From 67-14 sp035502775 (GTDB lineage Bacteria; Actinomycetota; Thermoleophilia; Solirubrobacterales; 70-9): a stretch of 64,000 nt of DNA. Positions within the stretch are counted from its first letter, which is position 1; every line of letters starts with the position of its first letter. Below the pieces are notes generated by a model, which made no database searches, was not told the DNA's origin, and saw only the letters and a program-made list of their open reading frames with translations. The translations under genes and the position numbers were made by a program. Where the stretch lies: positions 1-64,000 of the forward strand of contig DATJUB010000029.1 of assembly GCA_035502775.1 (NCBI GenBank), in the 5' to 3' direction. This document shows, in pieces, positions 34,345 through 42,855 of the stretch.

Positions 34345-36591
34345 TCACCTGAACCGCCGCAGGCGCAGTGAGTTGGTCAGCACGAAGACGCTGGAGAAGG
34401 CCATCGCCGCTCCGGCCACGATCGGGTTGAGCAGGCCGGTCACCGCCAAGGGCAGTGCCGCGACGTTGTAGGCGAAAGCCCAGAACAGGTTGCCCTTGAT
34501 CGTGCGCAGGGTCTGCCTCGAGAGACGGATCGCGTCGGCGCCCTTGCGCAGGTCACCCGAGACCAGGGTCAGGTCCGAGGCTTCGATCGCCACGTCGGTT
34601 CCGGTTCCGATCGAGAGACCGAGATCGGCCTGGGCCAGGGCGGGTGCATCGTTGACACCATCGCCGACCATCGCCACGACTTTCCCCCGCTCCTGGAGAT
34701 CCTTGACCACGTCCGCCTTGTCGGCAGGCATCACTTCGGCGATCACCTCGTTGATGCCGACCGATCCGGCGACCGCTTCGGCCGTGACCCGGTTGTCACC
34801 CGTGAGCAGAATGGTCCGCAATCCCAGATCACGGAAGGCCGCGACGGCCTCGGCCGACGAATCCTTGATCTGATCGCCGACCACGAAGACCGCTCTCGCC
34901 TCTCCTCGCCACCCGGCCAGGATCGGCGTCCGTGCTTCGAGCTGCGCCCGCTCCAGAGACGACGACAGCTTTTCCGGGAGGACCATCCCCCGCTCGCTCA
35001 GGAACGACGGCCGTCCGGCGATCACCTCGACCCCATCCACGGTCGCGCTCACGCCGCGGCCCTCGTGATTGACGAAGTCCCCGGCGGCGGGCAAGGCACC
35101 GAACCGGTCCAGGGCGGCGCTGGAGATCGCCCGGGCGATCGGATGCTCGGAGGCGTGCTCCAGCGCTCCGGTCAATCTCAGCGCCTCGTCCCCATCGACG
35201 CCGTCGGCAGTGATCACCTCGTCCAGGGCCATGTCACCCGTGGTGACCGTGCCGGTCTTGTCGAGCACGATCGTGTCGATCGAACGGGTCGACTCGAGGA
35301 TCTCCGGCCCCTTGATCAACATGCCCAGCTGTGCCCCACGGCCGGTGCCGACCAGCAAGGCCGTCGGCGTGGCCAGACCCAGCGCGCAGGGGCAGGCGAT
35401 GATCAGGACCGCGACCGCGGCGGTGAAGGCGTAGGCGGTACTGACGTCGGTACCGAGCCAGAATCCGAGCGTCGCGAAGGCGAGGCCCACCACTAGCGGC
35501 ACGAACACGGCTGAGACGCGGTCGGCCAGCCTCTGGACCGGCGCCTTGCCGGTCTGGGCGTCGGTGACCAGTCTCGCGATCTGCGCCAGGGCGGTCTCCT
35601 CACCGACCTTGGTCGCCTCGACCAGCAGGCGCCCACCGGAATTGACGGTCGCTCCCGCGACCTCATCACCGGGCTTGACCTCGACCGGAACCGATTCGCC
35701 GGTGAGCAGCGAACGGTCGATCGCCGAGTGTCCCTCCAGCACGATGCCGTCTGTGGCGACCTTCTCGCCGGGACGGACCACAAAGGCCTGCCCGACCCGC
35801 AGTTCCTCGATCGCGATGCGCCGCTCGGTCCCGTCCTCGTCGAGGATCGACACCTCCTTGGCCCCCAGCTCCAGCAGCGCCCGCAGTGCGGACCCCGCGT
35901 TTCGCTTGGCCTTGGCCTCGAAGTAGCGCCCGGCGAGGATGAAGGTCACGACCACGGCCGCCACCTCGAAGTAGATCTCGTCGGTGCCTCCGCCCTGCTC
36001 GGGAATCAGCTTGAAGGGCATGGTCATGCCCGGTTCGCCGGCCCCCAGGAAGAAGAGTGCGACCACGGACCATCCGTATGCCGCCAGCGTTCCCAGGGAG
36101 ATGAGTGTGTCCATGCTCGCCGCGCCGTGCTTCAGGTTCTGCCAGGCGACCTTGTGGAAGGGCCAGGCCGCCCACAGGATCACGGGTGTCGCGAGCTGCA
36201 GGCTGAGCCACTGCCAGTACTCGAACTGGAATGCGGGGATCATCGCCATCAGGAAGATCGGCAGGCTGAGCGCCGAGGAGATGATCAACCGCAGGCGAAG
36301 ACCGGCCAACGCCTTGTCCTCACCCGATTCGTCCTTCTCCGCTGCGGCCGATTCGGTGCTGCCGGAGACGGTGGCACCGTAGCCGGCCGCCTCGACCGCT
36401 CCGATCAGATCCTCGGTTTCGGTGGCTTCCGCGTCGAAGGTCACGGTCGCCCGCTCGGTGGCGAAGTTGACCGTGGCGGCGACACCGTCGATCTTGTTGA
36501 GCTTGCGTTCGATCCGGTTCGCGCAGGAGGAGCAGGTCATGCCCTCCAGGTCGAGGTCGATCGTGTCGTTCTCAATGTCCGTGCGACTCAC
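34345..36591 (-). CDS. copA: Copper-type P1B ATPase (CopA-like)
   Basis: A 748-residue heavy-metal pump. The N-terminal metal-binding domain has GMTCSSC (about 18-24). Eight membrane segments are visible, with CPC in IIACPCALGLATPTALL in TM6, the phosphorylation motif DKTGT, GDNRVTAEA and GDGVNDAPAL. The CPC plus the C-terminal NxxAxPxAxG-type and MxxSS segments (YNVAALPLA, MAFSSVFVL) indicate Cu(I). GTG 36591, with GGAG upstream, overlaps the end of the preceding gene by 20 bp. It is the third gene of the copper operon. Confidence 0.95.
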   Translation of the reverse strand: MSRTDIENDTIDLDLEGMTCSSCANRIERKLNKIDGVAATVNFATERATVTFDAEATETEDLIGAVEAAGYGATVSGSTESAAAEKDESGEDKALAGLRLRLIISSALSLPIFLMAMIPAFQFEYWQWLSLQLATPVILWAAWPFHKVAWQNLKHGAASMDTLISLGTLAAYGWSVVALFFLGAGEPGMTMPFKLIPEQGGGTDEIYFEVAAVVVTFILAGRYFEAKAKRNAGSALRALLELGAKEVSILDEDGTERRIAIEELRVGQAFVVRPGEKVATDGIVLEGHSAIDRSLLTGESVPVEVKPGDEVAGATVNSGGRLLVEATKVGEETALAQIARLVTDAQTGKAPVQRLADRVSAVFVPLVVGLAFATLGFWLGTDVSTAYAFTAAVAVLIIACPCALGLATPTALLVGTGRGAQLGMLIKGPEILESTRSIDTIVLDKTGTVTTGDMALDEVITADGVDGDEALRLTGALEHASEHPIARAISSAALDRFGALPAAGDFVNHEGRGVSATVDGVEVIAGRPSFLSERGMVLPEKLSSSLERAQLEARTPILAGWRGEARAVFVVGDQIKDSSAEAVAAFRDLGLRTILLTGDNRVTAEAVAGSVGINEVIAEVMPADKADVVKDLQERGKVVAMVGDGVNDAPALAQADLGLSIGTGTDVAIEASDLTLVSGDLRKGADAIRLSRQTLRTIKGNLFWAFAYNVAALPLAVTGLLNPIVAGAAMAFSSVFVLTNSLRLRRFR

Positions 36592-37507
36592 CGGAGCTCC
36601 CTTCGTGTCCGGCCGGCGTGTCGGTCTGTCCGGCCGGGGCCACTTCGCGCGTGAATTCCGCTGTATGGATCCTGTTCTCATGTCGGAACTGCAGGTACAG
36701 GCGGTACCTGCCGGCGCTCGGGTAGGAGACCTGGAACCGGATCGGTCCTGCTCCGCCGGGCTCGCCCTCGGGATGCGTGTGCAGGAATGCCTGGTCTCCC
36801 TGGCGCAGCGCGACCAGATGTCCGTCGGCTCCGAGGTAGGGCTGCAGCTCGCCGATCGGTTCGCCGTCCAGAGTCACGGTGAACTCGGCGCCGACGGTGT
36901 CCCCCGCCCCGGCGGCCGGGGACTCGAGCGAGACCTCGTATCCGTCACCGGCATCGGCGGTGGTGCTCACCGGGGCGAGCGGCTGGGGATCGAACTGTCC
37001 GGGGACGAACAGGTCGGCGGCCAGGGTGAGGGACTCGCCGCCCGTGGAGAAGTCGGCGAAGGCACGGTAGACACCGGGCAGCCGGCTGTCCATGGTGGCG
37101 GTCCACGAACCGTCGGGCCGCTGCTCGGGATGCAGATGCTGAAACGCCTGGAAGTCGCGTCGGACGACGATCAGGTGCATGCGCCGCTCGTGTGAGGAGT
37201 CGAACTCCCGCACCGTGGCGCCTTCCTGGTCGAGAATCGAAAACTCGAATTCCGTGCTCGCGTTCGGCTGGAGGATCGTTTCCGGGAGGCTCAGGTCGTA
37301 TCCGCCGCTCGCGACGGCCAGTCCGGGCACCTCGGCCGTGGGTGCGTTCTGTGTGTGTTCTTCCATCTTCATTTCGGTCCCTTCCATCTCCATCTCGGAC
37401 GAGGGTTCGTCCACGCCGGGATCGATCTTCGATCCGGCGAATGCCGCCGCCGCGAAAACCAGCACGAGCAGCGACACGAATGCCCCGATTCGCGCGGCGG
37501 CATTCAT
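36572..37507 (-). CDS. Exported Met/His-rich copper-associated protein
   Basis: A 311-residue exported protein with signal sequence MNAAARIGAFVSLLVLVFAA. A Met-rich segment (EMEMEGTEMKMEEH) follows and the tail is His-rich (GHEGSSGESHGH). Two beta-sandwich halves carry HxHP-type motifs: FQAFQHLHPE and AFLHTHPEGE. These are typical extracytoplasmic copper ligands. It lies between copZ and the copper ATPase with overlapping stop/start codons (TGATG), so it may receive or buffer copper outside the membrane (inference). Confidence 0.8.
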   Translation of the reverse strand: MNAAARIGAFVSLLVLVFAAAAFAGSKIDPGVDEPSSEMEMEGTEMKMEEHTQNAPTAEVPGLAVASGGYDLSLPETILQPNASTEFEFSILDQEGATVREFDSSHERRMHLIVVRRDFQAFQHLHPEQRPDGSWTATMDSRLPGVYRAFADFSTGGESLTLAADLFVPGQFDPQPLAPVSTTADAGDGYEVSLESPAAGAGDTVGAEFTVTLDGEPIGELQPYLGADGHLVALRQGDQAFLHTHPEGEPGGAGPIRFQVSYPSAGRYRLYLQFRHENRIHTAEFTREVAPAGQTDTPAGHEGSSGESHGH

Positions 37508-37725
37508 CAGGAGGCCTCGGCCAGCTTGTATCCGAGCTCCTCGACGGTGCGGGCGATCGCCTCGTCGCTGACCGCGGATCCGGTCACGCGGAGAGAACCG
37601 GTGGCGAGATCAGCCTCGACCGAATCCACCCCGTCCAACTCGGCGACTTCCTCGAGCACCGACGATCGGCAGTGATCGCAGGTCATGCCGGTGACTGTGT
37701 AGCTGTGGGTGGTGGATTCGCACAT
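37507..37725 (-). CDS. copZ: Copper chaperone CopZ-like heavy-metal-associated domain protein
   Basis: A 72-residue single HMA domain with the metal site GMTCDHC and the second helix VEELGYKLAEAS. ATG 37725 is preferred because AGAGGAAG lies upstream; the longer frame would begin inside the operator region. It delivers Cu(I) to the P1B ATPase in the same operon. Two CsoR-type boxes lie immediately upstream. Confidence 0.93.
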   Translation of the reverse strand: MCESTTHSYTVTGMTCDHCRSSVLEEVAELDGVDSVEADLATGSLRVTGSAVSDEAIARTVEELGYKLAEAS

Positions 37726-37746
37726 TTGATCTTCCTCTCTTGATTC

Positions 37747-37763
37747 ATACCCTAAGGGGGTAT
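37747..37763. promoter_or_regulatory. CsoR-type copper operator, proximal
   Basis: ATACCCTAAGGGGGTAT is a near-perfect 17-bp dyad 21 bp before copZ. It has the GC-tract TACCC...GGGTA form of CsoR/RcnR-family operators. Confidence 0.75.
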
Positions 37764-37782
37764 CTGGTGGGGGAACCATAGC

Positions 37783-37799
37783 ATACCCCCAAGGGGTAT
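37783..37799. promoter_or_regulatory. CsoR-type copper operator, distal
   Basis: ATACCCCCAAGGGGTAT is a second 17-bp dyad 36 bp from the first one (start to start). Two phased sites suggest cooperative control of the copper operon. No csoR gene is in the window. Confidence 0.75.
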
Positions 37800-37857
37800 A
37801 TCTGGAGACCTCGGACTCGAGCTTGAACGACAGCCGTTCCCCGCATAGGATCGGAGG

Positions 37858-38229
37858 ATGGTTGAGACGATCGAAGACATGCCCGCCGGTACTCTCGGCT
37901 TCCGTTCAGAGGGAAGCCTGACCGGAGATGACTACCGCGAAGTGCTGATCCCGCCGCTCAAGGAGACGATCGAGCGCGGCGACAAGGTGAGGATGATGTT
38001 CGTGATCGAGAAGGACTTCGGCGAAACGCCGAGCGGCCTCTTCGAGGACCTGAAGACGGGCGCCGGCCTCGGAGCCGGCCATTTCTCCTCCTGGGAGAGG
38101 ACCGCTCTCGTGACCGACCAGGACTGGGTGAAGAAGGCGGTCCGGCTGTTCGGCTGGATCGCGCCCGGAGAGATGAAGATCTTCCCTCTCGCCGACACCG
38201 AGGCGGCAAAAGCCTGGCTCACCTCCTAG
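37858..38229 (+). CDS. SpoIIAA-like STAS-fold protein
   Basis: A 123-residue protein of the SpoIIAA-like group: ETIEDMPAGTLGFRSEGSLT, then KVRMMFVIEKDF, DWVKKAVRLFGWIAPGEMKIF and a closing helix AAKAWLTS. The family folds like anti-sigma-factor antagonists but lacks the known phosphorylated Ser context, and its role is unknown. It diverges from copZ and may share the intergenic copper boxes. Confidence 0.88.
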   Translation: MVETIEDMPAGTLGFRSEGSLTGDDYREVLIPPLKETIERGDKVRMMFVIEKDFGETPSGLFEDLKTGAGLGAGHFSSWERTALVTDQDWVKKAVRLFGWIAPGEMKIFPLADTEAAKAWLTS

Positions 38230-38238
38230 GCGGCCGGA

Positions 38239-38568
38239 TCATCCGCGCGGCGCGTACATGATCAGCGAGACGCCGATCAGGCACACGAAGGCGCCACCCA
38301 GATCGAAGCGGTCCGGCTTGAATCCGTCGAAGAGCATCGCCCAGACCAGCGATCCGATGATGAACACCCCGCCGTAGGCGGCGAGCACGCGGCCGAAGCT
38401 CGCTTCGGGCTGCAGCGCCGCGATCACCCCGTAGAGACCCAGGCTGAGCACACCGAGGGCGACAACCAGCGCGCCCTTGTCGTCCTTGACTCCGATCCAG
38501 ACTAGATAGGCGCCGCCGATCTCGGCGATCGCGGCGGCCGCGAACAGGAGGATCGAGCGCCCGGTCAC
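38239..38568 (-). CDS. YnfA-family (UPF0060) membrane protein
   Basis: A 109-residue protein with four hydrophobic helices. ILLFAAAAIAEIGGAYLVW, LGLYGVIAALQPEASFGRVL, AYGGVFIIGSLVWAMLFDG and FVCLIGVSLIMYAPRG are diagnostic of YnfA/UPF0060, which resembles half-size small multidrug transporters. The GTG start at 38568 overlaps the SRPBCC stop (GTGA), so it is the last gene of the sigma-factor operon. Confidence 0.93.
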   Translation of the reverse strand: MTGRSILLFAAAAIAEIGGAYLVWIGVKDDKGALVVALGVLSLGLYGVIAALQPEASFGRVLAAYGGVFIIGSLVWAMLFDGFKPDRFDLGGAFVCLIGVSLIMYAPRG

Positions 38569-39011
38569 GTATCCCGGCTCGGATCGGCACCTTCCGACTG
38601 GGCGGCGAGACCGTCGGCGAACCGCCGGGTCACTTTGGTCAAGGCGCTGCGATAGATCCAACCCGTCCCGGGAAACTTCGGCTTGAAGGTCGTGTGCCAA
38701 CGGAGCTCGCAGCCACCGGGTGCCGGCTCTACCTCGACCACGGCCCGGTACTCCTTGACCGCCAGCCCGGAGAGCATCACATACGTGAGCCGCCGGTCCG
38801 GCAGACGCTCTACGATCTCCTCGCGGACCCTGACCCGCCCCGTGGTGAAGACCCGGATCTCCCCCACACCGGCGACATCACCCGGATCGATCGAGCGGTG
38901 AGAATCGATCGGCGTCCAGATCGGCCAGCTCGAACTGTCTCCCAGCCAGCGGAACACCTCGGCCGGACCGGCCGAGATCGTCTTGCGAATATCCACATCC
39001 TGTAACCCCAT
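38565..39011 (-). CDS. SRPBCC family protein
   Basis: A 148-residue SRPBCC/START-like protein: VDIRKTISAGPAEVFRWLGD, WPIWTPIDS, the central strands RVREEIVERLPDRRLTYVML and a C-terminal helix (ALTKVTRRFADGLAAQSEG). It binds or modifies a hydrophobic small molecule by analogy. GGGAGG precedes ATG 39011. It lies 28 bp after alkA and is coupled to ynfA. Confidence 0.88.
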   Translation of the reverse strand: MGLQDVDIRKTISAGPAEVFRWLGDSSSWPIWTPIDSHRSIDPGDVAGVGEIRVFTTGRVRVREEIVERLPDRRLTYVMLSGLAVKEYRAVVEVEPAPGGCELRWHTTFKPKFPGTGWIYRSALTKVTRRFADGLAAQSEGADPSRDT

Positions 39012-39039
39012 CGCCGGATCCTCCCAGATCCGGCAGCGG

Positions 39040-39894
39040 CTAGACGAAGGCGCCGGAGGTCCAGAGATGAAAGAGCGCGTAGGCCCGCCAGGGCCGCCAA
39101 GTCTCGGACATCGATTCGGCTTCGCGAGTGGTGATACCGCCCAGAACCCGCCGGAGGACCAGGTCCCCTCCCGGGAAGGCGTCGGGGTCGCGCAGGGCTC
39201 GCACTCCCAGATACTCGACCGTCCAGGGTCCGACACCGGGTATCGCCAGCAGCCGCCGCCGCGCTTCCGAGCGGTCGACGGCCGGATCGAGTCCCAGACC
39301 GTCTTCGAACGCCCCGGCGACGAGTCGGATCGTGCGGGCCCGCGCGCCGGTGACGCCGATCGCGGCACGCAGTTCTTCCGTGGCAACGCCCGCCAGCCTT
39401 TCGGGCTCCGGAAATAGCGAGAGGCCACCGGGACCCGGCCGGCCGAACGCCGCGACCAGCCTGCCGCCGAACGTCCTGGCCGCCGCGAGTGAGACCTGCT
39501 GCCCGAGCAGGGTCATGACCGCCCCCTCGAAACCGTCCGGATATCCGACCACGCGCAGGCCCGGCCGGGCCGCGATCATCGGGCCGATCAGTGGATCTCC
39601 GCCGAGCGCCGCCCGCACCGAGGCAAGGTCGGCATCGAGGTCGAGCCATTGCCGGACCGCGGCGAGCACGAACTCCTGCTCCGGCTCGCCTTCGCCTTCG
39701 GCCTCGACCATGATCCGGCCGTCGGTGATCGTCACCGTGACCGCGACCGGGCCGTCCGGCGTCGCGAACACCCGCGAGTGCCTTGCTTCTCCCGCCTCGT
39801 GGACCTCGGATCCGGGAATCGCGTGTGCCTCGAGGTGGCGCAGCATCGGTCCGGACTCGACCGGATCCTCGAGCTCGATCCGGCCGGTGATCAC
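39040..39894 (-). CDS. alkA: DNA-3-methyladenine glycosylase II (AlkA-like)
   Basis: A 284-residue helix-hairpin-helix glycosylase that removes alkylated purines. The N-terminal AlkA-like sandwich is followed by GQQVSLAAARTFGGRLV (about 131-147), the HhH LLAIPGVGPWTVEYLGVRAL (215-234) and the catalytic Asp244 in FPGGDLVLRR. Its ATG overlaps the tag stop (ATGA). Grouping of both alkyl-purine glycosylases behind an ECF sigma factor suggests alkylation-stress control. Confidence 0.93.
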   Translation of the reverse strand: MITGRIELEDPVESGPMLRHLEAHAIPGSEVHEAGEARHSRVFATPDGPVAVTVTITDGRIMVEAEGEGEPEQEFVLAAVRQWLDLDADLASVRAALGGDPLIGPMIAARPGLRVVGYPDGFEGAVMTLLGQQVSLAAARTFGGRLVAAFGRPGPGGLSLFPEPERLAGVATEELRAAIGVTGARARTIRLVAGAFEDGLGLDPAVDRSEARRRLLAIPGVGPWTVEYLGVRALRDPDAFPGGDLVLRRVLGGITTREAESMSETWRPWRAYALFHLWTSGAFV

Positions 39895-40481
39895 CGGCCG
39901 GGCCAGATCCCGGAGGTGCCGCGCCGGTGGCTCTCGAGCAGGTGTGTGTCGACCATGCCGATCGCTTCCATCAGCGCGAACATCGTCACCGGGCCGACGA
40001 ACGTGAAGCCTTTCCGTTTCAGAGCCTTCGAGAGCGCGACCGACTCGGGCGAGCTGGTCGGGATGTCCTCATGGACAACCGGCTCCGGCGTCACCTCGGG
40101 CTTGAAGGACCAGACGAGATCGGCCAGCCCGCCGTCGTCGCGCAGCGCCACGACCGCCGCCGCGTTGTTGATCGCGGCCAGGATCTTGGCCCGGTTGCGG
40201 ACGATGCTCGCGTCCTCCATCAGGCGATCCACCTCCACCGCGGAGTAGGCCGCGACCAGATCGGGGTCGAATCCGTCGAAGGCCTCCCTGAACGCGGGGC
40301 GCTTGCGGAGGATCGTCGCCCAGGACAGTCCCGACTGGAATCCCTCGAGCGTGATCCGTTCATACAGACCGGTCTCGTCGGTCACCGGCATGCCCCATTC
40401 GGTGTCGTAGTACTCGCGCAGCAGCGGATCCACCGCCGCCCACGGCGGACGCTTCAGCCCGTCTTCTCCGGTCACCGTCAT
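39891..40481 (-). CDS. tag: DNA-3-methyladenine glycosylase I (Tag-like), zinc site largely missing
   Basis: A 196-residue Tag protein. Catalytic/pocket residues are kept: LEGFQSGLSWATILRKR (Glu46, matching E. coli Glu38) and ALSKALKRKGFTFVGP. E. coli Tag holds a structural zinc with C4, H17, H175 and C179. Here the first is Pro (LKRPPW), the second Tyr25 (YYDTEWG), the third is retained (MVDTHLLES) and the fourth is Ser. The start is uncertain: ATG 40481, GTG 40490 (AAGGTGAG upstream) or TTG 40511. Confidence 0.9.
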   Translation of the reverse strand: MTVTGEDGLKRPPWAAVDPLLREYYDTEWGMPVTDETGLYERITLEGFQSGLSWATILRKRPAFREAFDGFDPDLVAAYSAVEVDRLMEDASIVRNRAKILAAINNAAAVVALRDDGGLADLVWSFKPEVTPEPVVHEDIPTSSPESVALSKALKRKGFTFVGPVTMFALMEAIGMVDTHLLESHRRGTSGIWPGR

Positions 40482-40500
40482 GACCGGCACCGTAGCGGGC

Positions 40501-41748
40501 TCACCTTTCAAGTTCGGCGAGCCGCCCGGCCAGGTGCTCGCGCTCCGCGGTGTTGCCGGTCAAAGCGATCGCCCGCCTGTATGAATCGGCGGCCTCTTCC
40601 GGCCGGCCGGCTCTCGTGAGGAGCTCGGCCTTGGCCGCGTGCAGGTAGGGGTACTCATCCAGCCGCCCGGCACTCTCGATCCTCTCGATCTCGGTCAGTC
40701 CGGCCTCCGGATCCTCGACCATCGAGACCGCCACCGCCCGGTTGAGGTCGATCACGGGTGTCGGCCAGACCTTGCGCAGTTCGTCGTAGAGAACGACGAT
40801 CTGGGGCCAATCGGTCTGTTCGTGACTCGGGGCATGGGCGTGAATCGAGGCGATCGCGGCCTGCAGTGTGAACCGGCCCGGAGGTCCGGCCCGGAGCGCC
40901 TCGACGATCAGCCGGTCCGCCTCGGCGATCTCATCCGGATCCCACCTGGTGCGGTCCTGCTCCCGGAGCAGGATCAGGGAGCCGCTCTCGTCGGTCCGTG
41001 TGTCGCGGCGGGAATGGTGGATCAGAGCCAGGGCGAGCATGCCGGCCGTTTCGCGTTCCTCGGGCAGCAGCCGGTTGAGCATGCGAGCCAGATCCAGGGA
41101 CGGTTCACCGAGATCGGCACGGGTGAGTTGGTCACCACTCGGATCGGAATGGGCCGTCGTGACGAGCAGATGAATCACCGTGAGCACGGCGTCGACCCGG
41201 CCGGCGAGCTCTTCGGCGGGCGGAACCGAGAACGGGATACCGGCGGCGGCGATCTTCTTCTTCGCCCGGGTCAAGCGCGCCGCGAGGGTCGCCTTCGGTA
41301 CGAGGAACATGTGGGCGATGTCGTCGGTGGCGATGCCGCAGACGTAGCGGAGGGTGAGGGCCAGGCGCGCTTCGCGGGCCAGGGCCGGATTGCAGCAGCA
41401 GAAGATCAGCCGGAGGCGATCGTCCGGAATACTCTCCTCTTCCTCGGCCGGCCTGTCTGCCTCCCGGTCACGTTCGGGTTCGGGTTCGATCAGCATCGGC
41501 AGCTTCGATCGGAGCGTGCGTCCACGTGCCAGCGCGTTGAGTGCGCGGCGGCGCGCGGTCGTGGTCAGCCAGGCTCCCGGTCTCTCCGGTATCCCGTCCC
41601 GGTTCCAGGATTCCAGTGCCTGCACGTAGGCGTCCTGGACGCTCTCCTCGGCCAGGTCGAGATCTCGCGTGACCCGCACCGTCGCGGCGAGCACGAAGGC
41701 CCACTCGCGGCGGTGCGCGTCGGCGATCGCGAGCTCTACCGGGTTCAG
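40501..41748 (-). CDS. ECF42-type RNA polymerase sigma factor with C-terminal TPR extension
   Basis: A 415-residue sigma factor. Region 2 is in AHRREWAFVLAATVRVTRDL and LDLAEESVQDAYVQALESW, region 4 in ALTLRYVCGIATDDIAHMFL and KATLAARLTRAKKKI. A long C-terminal helical/TPR domain follows (PVIDLNRAVAVSMVEDPEAG; YRRAIALTGNTAEREHLAGR). The family is known to pair with DGPF proteins, as here. A GTG at 41694 would cut region 2. The upstream reading frame is fully homologous and has CTG 41748 four bases after GGAGG (41753-41757), overlapping the DGPF stop as CTGA. Confidence 0.85.
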   Translation of the reverse strand: MNPVELAIADAHRREWAFVLAATVRVTRDLDLAEESVQDAYVQALESWNRDGIPERPGAWLTTTARRRALNALARGRTLRSKLPMLIEPEPERDREADRPAEEEESIPDDRLRLIFCCCNPALAREARLALTLRYVCGIATDDIAHMFLVPKATLAARLTRAKKKIAAAGIPFSVPPAEELAGRVDAVLTVIHLLVTTAHSDPSGDQLTRADLGEPSLDLARMLNRLLPEERETAGMLALALIHHSRRDTRTDESGSLILLREQDRTRWDPDEIAEADRLIVEALRAGPPGRFTLQAAIASIHAHAPSHEQTDWPQIVVLYDELRKVWPTPVIDLNRAVAVSMVEDPEAGLTEIERIESAGRLDEYPYLHAAKAELLTRAGRPEEAADSYRRAIALTGNTAEREHLAGRLAELER

Positions 41749-42086
41749 CCGTCCTCCAGCACTTCGAATCCGGTCAGGGGCCTCACGTCCACTCCGCCCT
41801 CGGCGATCGGCGTCATCTTCGCCAGCGAGATCGCGTGATCGAGATCACGGGCCTCGATGATGAACAGACCGCCCATCTCCTCCTTGGTCTCGACGAAGGG
41901 GCCATCGGTGATCAGCTCGTCCCGGATCGCGGTCGCGGTCGATCCCGGGCCCACCGCCAGTCCGGCAATCACGCGGCCGCCCGCCTCGGCGATGCGATCC
42001 GGCAGCGCACCGTGGGCCTCCATGATCTCGGGCGGCAGCTCCGGCACGGGAACCCGTTCGTAGATGATCACCGCGTACTGGGGCAT
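41745..42086 (-). CDS. YCII-related DGPF-domain protein
   Basis: A 113-residue protein with the defining motif DGPFVETKEEMGGLFIIEA and an N-terminal MPQYAVIIYE strand. DGPF proteins accompany ECF41/ECF42 sigma factors and are thought to take part in their signalling. Its ATG overlaps the stop of the AHSA1 gene (TGATG), and its stop overlaps the probable CTG start of the sigma factor. Confidence 0.93.
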   Translation of the reverse strand: MPQYAVIIYERVPVPELPPEIMEAHGALPDRIAEAGGRVIAGLAVGPGSTATAIRDELITDGPFVETKEEMGGLFIIEARDLDHAISLAKMTPIAEGGVDVRPLTGFEVLEDG

Positions 42087-42808
42087 CAGCTCACCGCCCC
42101 TGTTTCCACGCCGGCACCCAGAAGACCGCGCCACTCCGCCTCGATCCGGTCCGCCTCGGCCTCGCTCCCGAAGACATGCAGGCTCACGGCGACTCCCTCG
42201 CCCCAGGCTTCACGCCCGAACACCCGGATCAGCGCGTCGGCTGCGCGAAGCCCGAGAAAGGCGGGGGTCCGATAATCGATCGTGACCGTAGCCGGACTCA
42301 TCCCATCCCGATCGATCCTGATCTCGTCACCGATCTCCGCCGTCTCGGCTGCGCCGATGTCGCGGCAGGTCTCGGCGAAGGTGCCCGTCACCTCGACCTC
42401 GCGGTGGATCGCTTCGCGATCGGCGAAATGAGCCAGATACTGGCCGAGTGTGTGGTAATAGAAGTCGGTGTGCTGGACGCAGCCGTCGAGGGTCTCGTCG
42501 TAGTTCTCGAGCCACACGCCACTGTGGACGTAGTCCAGGTGGGTACCTCCCGGCCGCGGCTCGAGCACGTATTCCAGGCAGTTCCTCCAACCGTCCGGCC
42601 GTTCGGCTTCGGTCTTGAAATGCCGGGGTGGATCCCAGGCGGTGACGACTCCCCCGCCTTCGGTGAGACCGCTCTCCGCACCCCCGACCCGGGGCTCATA
42701 GGAGACATCCCAGACCCAGGCCGAGGTGTGTGCGGTGAACGCGTCCCAGACCTGCCTTGGACTTCCGGGCAGGATCCCGCTCCAGCGAACTTCGAATTGG
42801 TCAGACAT
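42086..42808 (-). CDS. AHSA1/SRPBCC-domain protein
   Basis: A 240-residue protein. The first 145 residues form an AHSA1-type SRPBCC domain (RWSGILPGSPRQVWDAFTAH; RNCLEYVLEPRPGGTHLDYV). The C-terminal third (ATVTIDYRTPAFLGLRAADA onwards) resembles a second, smaller module. GAGGAATC lies upstream of ATG 42808. It is the first gene of the DGPF-ECF42 operon and sits behind a promoter with two TTGTCG boxes. Confidence 0.85.
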   Translation of the reverse strand: MSDQFEVRWSGILPGSPRQVWDAFTAHTSAWVWDVSYEPRVGGAESGLTEGGGVVTAWDPPRHFKTEAERPDGWRNCLEYVLEPRPGGTHLDYVHSGVWLENYDETLDGCVQHTDFYYHTLGQYLAHFADREAIHREVEVTGTFAETCRDIGAAETAEIGDEIRIDRDGMSPATVTIDYRTPAFLGLRAADALIRVFGREAWGEGVAVSLHVFGSEAEADRIEAEWRGLLGAGVETGAVS

Positions 42809-42855
42809 GATTCCTCGCTTCCGTAGTGGCGAGCCACCAGAGGCTCACTCTATTA

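Noticed and set aside
41694..41696. GTG 41694 as the sigma factor start
   Set aside because: It would remove the first helix of sigma region 2, which is clearly encoded upstream in the same frame, and it has no ribosome site.
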